DNA of 7,641 nt from Patescibacteria group bacterium. Its GTDB lineage: Bacteria; Patescibacteriota; Gracilibacteria; UM-FILTER-43-11. The DNA lies in assembly GCA_029260955.1 (NCBI GenBank), contig JAJDCF010000102.1, positions 1-7,641 of the forward strand. Direction: 5' to 3'. This document shows positions 1 through 5,289 of the stretch, piece by piece. The stretch's first letter is position 1, and every line of letters starts with the position of its first letter. The notes below the pieces were generated by a model. That model was not told the DNA's origin and searched no databases. It worked only from the letters and a program-made list of their open reading frames with translations. Position numbers and translations under genes: made by a program.

Positions 1-208
1 CCTTCATCATTATTTCGGGCGTATCAGCTAGCTTAAAAAGCGTGGGTGTGTACTTGTTTACCATTTTATCAGTAGCTTGCGCCGAAAGCAGTACTGCCAC
101 TAAAAACGTGAAGTGGTTATTTCGCTTAAACTTCAAAGGAATCGGCGTTTTCGGATAAAGCTTATCCAAAATCTTCATAATCCCTTCAGCTTTTTCCTTT
201 TTGGTCAT
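1..208 (-). CDS. nth: Endonuclease III, N-terminal part (cut by window edge)
   Basis: Reading leftward from the ATG at 206-208, 69 codons stay open to the window edge. The stretch FLVAVLLSAQATDKMVN (residues about 42-58), followed by TPTLF, is the conserved N-terminal helical region of endonuclease III, a DNA glycosylase/AP lyase of base excision repair that removes oxidised pyrimidines. The helix-hairpin-helix, the catalytic Lys and Asp and the iron-sulphur cysteines lie beyond the window, so they cannot be checked. The ATG overlaps the aroE stop codon in an ATGA arrangement, which points to co-transcription and translational coupling with aroE. No Shine-Dalgarno sequence sits at normal spacing; a GAGGA lies about 15 bases upstream, which is too far. 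The family call is firm; the exact paralogue is less so because only the first third is seen. Confidence 0.88.
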   Translation of the reverse strand, partial: MTKKEKAEGIMKILDKLYPKTPIPLKFKRNNHFTFLVAVLLSAQATDKMVNKYTPTLFKLADTPEIMMK

Positions 209-1026
209 TTACGTTTATCAAGTTCCTCATAAAGCGCCTTTTCCATCACTTCAAGGGGGGCGGATTTATCAAACCAGATTTCAAATTGTCCAGCCGCCTG
301 ATGTAGGAGCATCCTCTCGCCGCTAACAGTATCTGCGCCAGCCTTCTTAGCCTCTCTCAAAAGCTGGGTCTCTTGCGGATGAGTAATAATATCCATCACC
401 ACTGCGCCTTTTTTGATTTGGTCGGTCGATAGCAGGCTCTGTTCAATCTGAGGAAAGCTCCCAATAGGGGTGCAGTTCACAATAATATCAAAACCGGCAT
501 CTTTAATATCTCGAAATTCAATCGTTTCTACATCAAACTTCTTTGCCAAGGTCACAGCCTTTTGCATGGTGCGGTTGAATATAAAAACTTCAACTCCAAA
601 TTCTCTCAGCGCGTAAATAATGGACCTTGCTGCTCCTCCGGCACCAAGAACCAGCGCCTTTTTGCCATTGATTATTACCTTTTCCTGAAGCGCTTTTATG
701 GCGCCAGTCGCATCCGTGTTATAGCCATCTAAATTCGACTCATCATTCTTCACCGTGTTGACGGAAGAAGCTTCCTTGGCAAGAATGTCAAAATGATCCA
801 TATAATCCATGACTTGCTCCTTGTAGGGCATGGTCACGCTAAAACCGGCAACTCCATTCACATCGGTTTCATAACAAAAATTAGCCAGGGCTTCCGGATC
901 TTCTGGATCAATGTCAAAAAGCTTATACTCAGCATCAATCACTTCTGCCTTAAGGGCTGCATTGTGCATGGCAGGGCTCAACGAATGCTCCACCGGGTGG
1001 CCTACAATACCGTAAATCTTAGTCAT
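205..1026 (-). CDS. aroE: Shikimate dehydrogenase (NADP+)
   Basis: Predicted to catalyse NADPH-dependent reduction of 3-dehydroshikimate to shikimate, the fourth step of the chorismate pathway, in the cytoplasm. At 273 residues it matches the family's usual length. The substrate-binding segment VEHSLSPAMHN (12-22) is present. The catalytic lysine is K69 in SVTMPYK, and its partner aspartate is D105 in GYNTD. The Rossmann glycine-rich loop GAGGAAR spans 128-134, followed by the NADP-type NRT at 151-153. The C-terminal MLLHQAAGQFEIW block is also typical. The ATG lies only 6 bases from a TATTAT box with no ribosome binding site between, so a leaderless mRNA is likely. The stop codon TGA overlaps the nth start. 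Within the window it is the only gene of aromatic biosynthesis. Confidence 0.95.
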   Translation of the reverse strand: MTKIYGIVGHPVEHSLSPAMHNAALKAEVIDAEYKLFDIDPEDPEALANFCYETDVNGVAGFSVTMPYKEQVMDYMDHFDILAKEASSVNTVKNDESNLDGYNTDATGAIKALQEKVIINGKKALVLGAGGAARSIIYALREFGVEVFIFNRTMQKAVTLAKKFDVETIEFRDIKDAGFDIIVNCTPIGSFPQIEQSLLSTDQIKKGAVVMDIITHPQETQLLREAKKAGADTVSGERMLLHQAAGQFEIWFDKSAPLEVMEKALYEELDKRK

Positions 1027-1032
1027 ACAAAT

Positions 1033-1061
1033 ATAATAGCTGAGTGAGAAATTTTTGCGAG
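1033..1061 (-). promoter_or_regulatory. Probable leaderless promoter of aroE
   Basis: On the minus strand a TATTAT box (1033-1038) lies 6 bases from the aroE ATG, so transcription would begin at or near the start codon. With a 17-base spacer the -35 position holds CTCGCA (1056-1061), only 3 of 6 matches to TTGACA. The -35 region and most of the spacer lie inside the 112-bp repeat. The adk copy has the same TATTAT at the same distance and the same CTCGCA. That duplication of layout is the main support. Confidence 0.5.
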
Positions 1062-1152
1062 CCCGCGAGGCAGACCCTGAGGCGACATGTGCGGTGAAGG
1101 AAGCTGCGAAGCTGGGCGAAAAAAATGTTCGAGCGAAGACAGATATTTTGGA
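1041..1152 (-). repeat. 112-bp GC-rich intergenic repeat, copy 1 (hisS-aroE)
   Basis: This stretch is the reverse complement of 7453-7564 with 110 of 112 bases identical; the differences are A/G and G/T substitutions at about 1122 and 1138. The inner part (1057-1119) is about 68% G+C, against a much AT-richer neighbourhood. It fills most of the 180-bp gap between the hisS stop and the aroE start. The strand given is the transcription direction of the flanking genes. I see no long internal inverted repeat, no target-site duplication and no transposase. It could be a dispersed leader/promoter cassette, a non-autonomous mobile element or a structured RNA leader; the window cannot decide between them. 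Confidence 0.9.
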
Positions 1153-1181
1153 AAGGCCGATGGATACGCTAAAAGCGATCG

Positions 1182-1200
1182 AAACCTTTTTTAAAGGTTT
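1182..1200 (-). other. Hairpin after hisS, possible weak terminator
   Basis: A perfect 8-bp stem (AAACCTTT with AAAGGTTT) and a 3-base loop start 7 bases after the hisS stop. It is not followed by a T-run on the transcribed strand, so it is not a classical intrinsic terminator. A near-identical hairpin lies at 7428-7444 just before the second repeat copy, suggesting that hairpin and repeat belong to one composite element or serve the same job. An RNA 3'-end stabiliser is an alternative. Confidence 0.45.
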
Positions 1201-1206
1201 TAGGTG

Positions 1207-2517
1207 TTATTCCTCCCAAAGATTTTTACTGGAAAGCTTCTTTTCTCCAAGAAGTTCTACCATTTTATCCACTATGCCATCGAACGGCACTGTTTCCTGG
1301 CTTCCACGTTCCATGTTGCGCAGAATGATTGTTCCTTCCTGCACTTCAATCTGCCCCAAAATCAAGCTGTATTTGGCATTCAGCTTATCCGCAAGACCCA
1401 TTTGCCCACTCATAGATGACTTTCCAACAGCTCCCACGGTGATTATGCCGTGGTCTCTAAGTTTATTAATAAGCGGAAGGGATTTCTTTTTTGCGACCAG
1501 CCCTAATTGAGCTACGAAAATATCAACTTTGTCCTTGTTTGGAGGGCGAATACCCGCTTCCTTCATGTATAAAATAGTACGTTCGATGCCAGCTGCGTAA
1601 CCAATAGCAGGTGTATCTTGTCCACCCATCAATTTGACCAAGCCATCATAACGACCACCACCTCCAGTGGCATTCTGAGATCCTTCGTGCTTGCTCCAAA
1701 ACTCAAAAACAGTGTGTGTGTAGTAATCCAAGCCACGAACCAACATCGAATTCAGCTCATATTTCACTCCCAGTTCATCCAAATATTCCTTAAGCAACTC
1801 AAAATGCTTCTTGCTCTCTTCACTCAGAACACTTTCAAGTTTTGGTGACATAGAAGCCAGAATCTGACAATCTTCCTCTTTACAATCAAGTAGGCGCATA
1901 GGATTTTCGTGCAAGCGGCGCTTGCAATCCTCACAAAGACTTCTTTCTTTGCCGGTGTAGTAATTAATAAGGTCCTCTCTGAACTGCTTGCGGTCCTCCT
2001 GACTACCAATCGTATTAAGTTGAAGCGTAAGTCGGTCAGCAATACCCAAATCCTGATTGATACGATGGGAAATATAGATCACCTGAGCATCAATAGCAGG
2101 ATCGGATTCACCAAGAACTTCAAATCCAAACTGGTGAAACTGCCTGTAGCGGCCTTTTTGAGGGCGATTATACCGAAAATGCGGCTCAATGTAATAAAGC
2201 TCTACTGGTTTTGGCAAGTTGCTCATGCCATGCTCCAAATAGGCTCGCACCACGCCGGCAGTACCTTCGGGTTTTAGGGCAAACTTCTTTCCACTTTTGC
2301 TTTCAAACAAAAACATCTCCTTTTCCACAATGTCTGAACTTTCGCCAATACTCCTCTTAAATACCTCTACATTCTCGAACATGGGCGTCGAAATTCGGCG
2401 AAAACCAGCTCTTCGGCAATGATGCCTGACAACTTTTTTAATAAAGGAAAAATATAGGTGATCATCTGGCAGAATATCGTGAACACCCTTGGGCGATTGG
2501 TATTTTGGGTTGGACAT
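1207..2517 (-). CDS. hisS: Histidyl-tRNA synthetase
   Basis: Class II aminoacyl-tRNA synthetase predicted to charge tRNA-His in the cytoplasm. From the chosen ATG the protein has 436 residues, close to the usual 420-430. The N-terminal GVHDILPDD (11-19) is typical. Motif 2 is in FRYNRPQKGRYRQFHQFG (114-131). The histidine-specific LVRGLDYYTHTVFE lies at 259-272, and motif 3 (GYAAGIER) at 306-313. The remaining C-terminal part is the anticodon-binding domain. Four cysteines (195, 198, 212, 217) lie in the insertion domain, as in many bacterial enzymes. An in-frame ATG at 2626-2628 would add 37 residues, overlap the upstream gene and place foreign-looking sequence before the conserved start, so it was rejected. 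No Shine-Dalgarno motif precedes the ATG. Confidence 0.95.
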   Translation of the reverse strand: MSNPKYQSPKGVHDILPDDHLYFSFIKKVVRHHCRRAGFRRISTPMFENVEVFKRSIGESSDIVEKEMFLFESKSGKKFALKPEGTAGVVRAYLEHGMSNLPKPVELYYIEPHFRYNRPQKGRYRQFHQFGFEVLGESDPAIDAQVIYISHRINQDLGIADRLTLQLNTIGSQEDRKQFREDLINYYTGKERSLCEDCKRRLHENPMRLLDCKEEDCQILASMSPKLESVLSEESKKHFELLKEYLDELGVKYELNSMLVRGLDYYTHTVFEFWSKHEGSQNATGGGGRYDGLVKLMGGQDTPAIGYAAGIERTILYMKEAGIRPPNKDKVDIFVAQLGLVAKKKSLPLINKLRDHGIITVGAVGKSSMSGQMGLADKLNAKYSLILGQIEVQEGTIILRNMERGSQETVPFDGIVDKMVELLGEKKLSSKNLWEE

Positions 2518-2541
2518 AGGCTTGGTTAAGAAGGGACTTAA

Positions 2542-2572
2542 ATTATCGTACCACAAAATTTTTCTGGTGCAA
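2542..2572 (-). promoter_or_regulatory. Possible hisS promoter
   Basis: On the minus strand a GATAAT box (2542-2547, 5 of 6 to consensus) is preceded by TTGCAC (2567-2572) with a long 19-base spacer. Transcription would start about 20 bases before the hisS ATG. The upstream box lies just past the stop codon of the substrate-binding gene. The spacing is poor, so read-through from the upstream gene is at least as likely. Confidence 0.33.
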
Positions 2573-2576
2573 AGAC

Positions 2577-4049
2577 CTAATTGCTCACCTCTACAGCCAA
2601 AACCTGCCCATCCAATCGTGGCTCCCACTTAATATCTTCCTTTAGGCCATATAGCCTGGAAGCCTCAAAAAGCGGAAGGCCAATCAGATCATCGGTAACC
2701 TTGGCGTTAATCTCTTGTAAAAGGGAAAGTCTCTTTTGAGGGTCCATTTCTACGCGACTCTTTAGAATCAACACGTCAACCTCTTCATTCTTATAGCGCC
2801 CACCATTAAGCGACCCCTGGGAGTAGGCAAAAGACTCAAAAAAGCCACCGGCATCGCCATCCTCCGCGCGCCAGCCAATAAGAAATAGCTGTGATTTGTT
2901 GCTGCTAATTTTGGCTAGCAGACCATTTGGCTCAACCGCATTTTTCTTAACCGAAAATCCAGCCTTTCGCAGTTGAACCACCAAATACTGACTAAGAGTT
3001 TCGAAGCTGCCTAGGTAATCAAGGCTAAGTCTTTCCAGCCGGTTGCCAAATAAGTCATGGACTTCTTTGGCCTCGTCGTACGAATAAGTGGGTATATTTT
3101 GGTTGTAGCCGAATACTCCAGGTGCCACAAACTGGTTGCTGCTTCGTACAAACTGATTACCGATAGCCTCTATGCGACGTGGATCAATGAGGCTTTGAAT
3201 AGCCTCTCTAATTTTCCGATCTTCAAAAAGAGGGTCATCAAGCTTGAACATCAAAAAGTTCACCTCCAGGCCATAACTATTAATAACTTGATTATCGGGC
3301 AGTTCCATGGCTTGCTCTTCACTTAGACCTACCAAAATGTCGATTTCACCGTCTTGAAATTTTTTCTCGCGTTCAGCCCGACTGTTGACTACTTCGTAAC
3401 GTACCCTCTCAAATACAGGTTTCTTGCCCCAGTAGTCATTAAAGGCTTTCAACGACAAATGATCTCCACGAGCCCATATTCCTTTTTCGTAGGGGCCTGT
3501 GCCAATATCTCCATCGCGAAAAATAAAAATTTTTGTCAATTTACTCAAAAGAAGCGGATCAGGGGAGTGAGTCGTAATAACAACGCGATTTCCACCAGCA
3601 ATACTGACATCTTGAATAGAGCCTATGTAGCTAGCAATTTGGCTATTACCGGACTCTTTAGCAGATTCAACGGCATCAACTACATTCTGTGCACCAAATT
3701 CACTTCCATCATGGAATTTCACCCCTTCTCGCAGTCTAAACTCCCAGCTTGTGTCGCTGATATTGCCCCAGCTTACAGCCAGTGAAGGAACAATTTTCAA
3801 ATTACGGTCAAAGGCCACAAGTCCTTCATAAATATTCCTAATGCGCGTGGAATTGTTAAGATTTAGGCCGTACGGAGAAAGGTCTGTGGCCTCGGTGTTC
3901 ATAATGATTCTTAGAGTATTTTGCTTAGTATTTGGCAAAATGCTATCTCCAAAATAGAACCACCCTGCACCCAGAGTGATAGCAACGACAATAATAAAGG
4001 CTATATTTCTCATTCTTTTTCTTAGATCTGCATTATTTTCATACGTCAT
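2577..4049 (-). CDS. Membrane-anchored family-5 extracellular substrate-binding protein
   Basis: Resembles the peptide/nickel-type (family 5, OppA/DppA-like) solute-binding component of ABC importers. With the chosen ATG it has 490 residues, normal for the family. A short charged stub (ADLRKRMR) precedes one hydrophobic helix at about residues 15-33. No cysteine lipobox follows, so it looks anchored by an uncleaved N-terminal helix rather than a lipid. Family features include RNIYEGLVAFDRNLKIVPSL, the WEFRLREGVKFHDG block and GTGPY followed by an NDYWGKKP-type segment. No permease or ATPase gene is in the window, so the ligand and transporter partner are unknown. An upstream in-frame ATG (4065-4067) would add six residues; neither start has a clear ribosome binding site. 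It sits between the STAS gene (59 bp away) and hisS. Confidence 0.88.
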   Translation of the reverse strand: MTYENNADLRKRMRNIAFIIVVAITLGAGWFYFGDSILPNTKQNTLRIIMNTEATDLSPYGLNLNNSTRIRNIYEGLVAFDRNLKIVPSLAVSWGNISDTSWEFRLREGVKFHDGSEFGAQNVVDAVESAKESGNSQIASYIGSIQDVSIAGGNRVVITTHSPDPLLLSKLTKIFIFRDGDIGTGPYEKGIWARGDHLSLKAFNDYWGKKPVFERVRYEVVNSRAEREKKFQDGEIDILVGLSEEQAMELPDNQVINSYGLEVNFLMFKLDDPLFEDRKIREAIQSLIDPRRIEAIGNQFVRSSNQFVAPGVFGYNQNIPTYSYDEAKEVHDLFGNRLERLSLDYLGSFETLSQYLVVQLRKAGFSVKKNAVEPNGLLAKISSNKSQLFLIGWRAEDGDAGGFFESFAYSQGSLNGGRYKNEEVDVLILKSRVEMDPQKRLSLLQEINAKVTDDLIGLPLFEASRLYGLKEDIKWEPRLDGQVLAVEVSN

Positions 4050-4098
4050 TGTAACAGAAAAGAGCATGCGAAAAAACGCCAGCCTTCTTAATCTAATA

Positions 4099-4116
4099 CT
4101 CAGTCATACTACTGAG
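4099..4116 (-). other. Small stem-loop spanning the STAS gene stop codon
   Basis: CTCAGT and ACTGAG form a perfect 6-bp stem with a 6-base loop, and the TAG stop (4109-4111) lies across the edge of the loop and stem. No T-run follows, so termination is doubtful. It could stabilise the 3' end or partly uncouple the substrate-binding gene from the ATPase-STAS pair. A stem this short may also be chance. Confidence 0.3.
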
Positions 4117-4639
4117 GTGTATCTGCAGCAGGAGGGGCTGTTGCAGCTGGAGCCACGGGGGCTTCAGGTGCTGGAACTGGAGCAGGTGCAGGTGTTGCAG
4201 CAGGAACTTCGGGGGCAACTGGTGCAGCAGGTGTTGGTGCTACAGGTGCAGGAGGAGTTTCCGGGGCAGCTGGGGCTGCACTACCAAGAGCTGTCTTGGC
4301 CTCTTCGAGTGTATTGTAAACAGTTATAATTTGCGTGATACCAACTACTTTCAAAATATCCAAAATATTAGGCTTTGGCCCAATGATTGAAACAGAACCC
4401 TGTTTGGCAGTTGCCTGAGTAAACCAGTCAGTTACATAACCAATTGATTTTGAATTCATGTATTCAAGTCCCGAAAAATCCAAAAGCAGAACCGGCTCAG
4501 TCATTTCTGTAATGACCTGGTAAACCCTTTTGGCCTCATGGTCAACATTGGTTTCGTCCAGCTGTCCTACAAAGGTTATGTGCTTGACGTTCTTGGCACC
4601 TATGGCCAAGTCCTGAAAGGTAATTTGGATATCTGACAT
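4109..4639 (-). CDS. STAS-domain protein (anti-sigma factor antagonist type) with Pro/Ala-rich tail
   Basis: Residues 1 to about 118 form a STAS domain like SpoIIAA/RsbV: beta strand HITFVGQLDETN (20-31), then VLLLDFSGLEYMNSKSIG (50-67) and SVSIIGPKPNILDILKVVG (82-100). The canonical loop in this family is D-S-S-G, with the second serine phosphorylated by the partner kinase. Here the aligned residues are N62-S63-K64-S65, so the usual phosphosite position holds lysine; S63 or S65 might substitute. Residues about 119-176 are a low-complexity Pro/Ala/Val tail not normal for the family. The gene starts 22 bp after the ATPase gene and is almost certainly co-transcribed with it. In known systems such proteins bind the kinase and release its target. 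No Shine-Dalgarno motif is seen. Confidence 0.88.
   Translation of the reverse strand: MSDIQITFQDLAIGAKNVKHITFVGQLDETNVDHEAKRVYQVITEMTEPVLLLDFSGLEYMNSKSIGYVTDWFTQATAKQGSVSIIGPKPNILDILKVVGITQIITVYNTLEEAKTALGSAAPAAPETPPAPVAPTPAAPVAPEVPAATPAPAPVPAPEAPVAPAATAPPAADTPQ
4112..4279 (-). repeat. Low-complexity coding repeat (Pro/Ala/Val tail of the STAS protein)
   Basis: The last 55 or so codons of the STAS gene are built from irregular repeats of GCT/GCA/CCT/CCA/GTT-type codons, giving units such as PAPVAP, PAAPVAPEVP and PAPAPVPAP. The array is imperfect at the DNA level, with codon variation between units, so it is not a recent tandem duplication. The encoded tail would be extended and flexible. 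It may act as a linker or a binding site for SH3-like or cell-wall partners, but nothing in the window identifies one. Confidence 0.8.
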
Positions 4640-4661
4640 TGCTTAGTAATTTATCGATTAA

Positions 4662-5222
4662 TTATAGTTGTTCGCTGGCATCAAAATTTTTCACTACGTG
4701 TGCGGTTAGGCCACCATCTTTGTTATCGGTGAATTCAACGCTATCGGCCCAATTGGCTACTATCTGAGACAGGCCACGTCCGCGAATGGTGGTAATGGTT
4801 GTTGGATCAATATTCTTATGAGATTCCAGGTACTGCGTCATATCGGCAGCAGACATTTTCTTGATTCCTGTACCAGTGTCCTTTACATATACTTCGATGT
4901 ATTTGTTCTTTACGCTAACAAAGGTAATGGTAATGTTCTCGCCAACGGCTGAGCCAAATTCAATAGCATTATTCGTTAGTTCATCCACAACTGACTGAAA
5001 ACGATAAGCCCATTGCTGAGAAAAGCCAGTCATATTTTGAGTAACTGTCATCGTAAAGTCACGAATGCCAGCCATAAAGTAAGCATTGGTAGGCAGGATT
5101 ATGGTAATCTTCAGAGGTATTTCCTGGCTAACGGGATCATTGCTTTTGGTCGCAACACTTTGCTCCGCAGGGTGCGCAGCAATAGTTTGTGGGTCTTGAG
5201 CTTTAGGTAAATTTTGATCCAT
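4662..5222 (-). CDS. RsbW/SpoIIAB-type anti-sigma ATPase (serine-protein kinase family)
   Basis: A 186-residue GHKL-fold ATPase. The N-box is VDELTNNAIEFG (79-90), with E81 and N84/N85 in the expected acid and Mg-ligand places. The G1 box is DTGTG (115-119) and the G2 box RGRGLSQIV (147-155). This matches the single-domain anti-sigma kinases that phosphorylate STAS partners, not histidine kinases, because no dimerisation/His domain is present. The first 35 or so residues are a polar, probably disordered extension. It lies directly upstream of the STAS gene (22 bp gap), the classic partner-switching pairing. It has its own strong promoter and a palindrome just before the ATG. No sigma factor or phosphatase is nearby, so the regulated target is unknown. 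Confidence 0.88.
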   Translation of the reverse strand: MDQNLPKAQDPQTIAAHPAEQSVATKSNDPVSQEIPLKITIILPTNAYFMAGIRDFTMTVTQNMTGFSQQWAYRFQSVVDELTNNAIEFGSAVGENITITFVSVKNKYIEVYVKDTGTGIKKMSAADMTQYLESHKNIDPTTITTIRGRGLSQIVANWADSVEFTDNKDGGLTAHVVKNFDASEQL

Positions 5223-5225
5223 CCG

Positions 5226-5247
5226 ACTGATAAGTTTTTTTATCAGT
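5226..5247 (-). promoter_or_regulatory. Perfect 8-bp palindrome at the transcription start of the ATPase-STAS unit (candidate operator)
   Basis: ACTGATAA and TTATCAGT are exact inverted repeats around a 6-base centre. The site begins two bases after the TATAAT box and ends three bases before the ATG, so it covers the predicted start point near 5243-5244. As DNA it is well placed for a repressor operator. As RNA the first arm would be partly lost if transcription starts inside it, making a 5' hairpin less likely but not excluded. Confidence 0.6.
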
Positions 5248-5249
5248 TA

Positions 5250-5278
5250 ATTATATCACTTTTTGGGCCCTTTTTCAA
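5250..5278 (-). promoter_or_regulatory. Near-consensus sigma-70 promoter of the ATPase-STAS unit
   Basis: On the minus strand TTGAAA (5273-5278) and a perfect TATAAT (5250-5255) are separated by exactly 17 bases. The -35 lies 11 bases past the lepB stop codon, and the start point would be about 20 bases before the ATG. This is the best promoter in the window and implies expression of the pair independent of lepB. Confidence 0.75.
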
Positions 5279-5289
5279 GGGTTTTCTTC

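Noticed and set aside
2518..2628. Longer N-terminus of hisS from an upstream in-frame ATG
   Set aside because: It would overlap the substrate-binding gene, its 37 residues do not resemble any synthetase start, and the conserved region begins just after the ATG at 2515-2517.
4068..4086. GCG-TTTTTT-CGC mini-hairpin upstream of the substrate-binding gene as a terminator
   Set aside because: The stem is only three base pairs and the T-run is in the loop, not after the stem.
3976..4329. Plus-strand open frame with Gln/Leu-rich repeats
   Set aside because: It is the antisense reading of the Pro/Ala tail of the STAS gene and has no family features; the low-complexity DNA keeps several frames open.
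4661..4666. Perfect TATAAT on the minus strand just before the STAS gene
   Set aside because: No -35-like hexamer lies 15-19 bases upstream, it overlaps the ATPase stop codon in AT-rich sequence, and the 22-bp gap suggests one transcript with the ATPase gene.
5266..5283. CCCTT/AAGGG hairpin between lepB and the ATPase gene as a lepB terminator
   Set aside because: There is no T-run on the minus strand after the stem, and the -35 box of the ATPase promoter lies in it; on the plus strand there is no gene for it to terminate.
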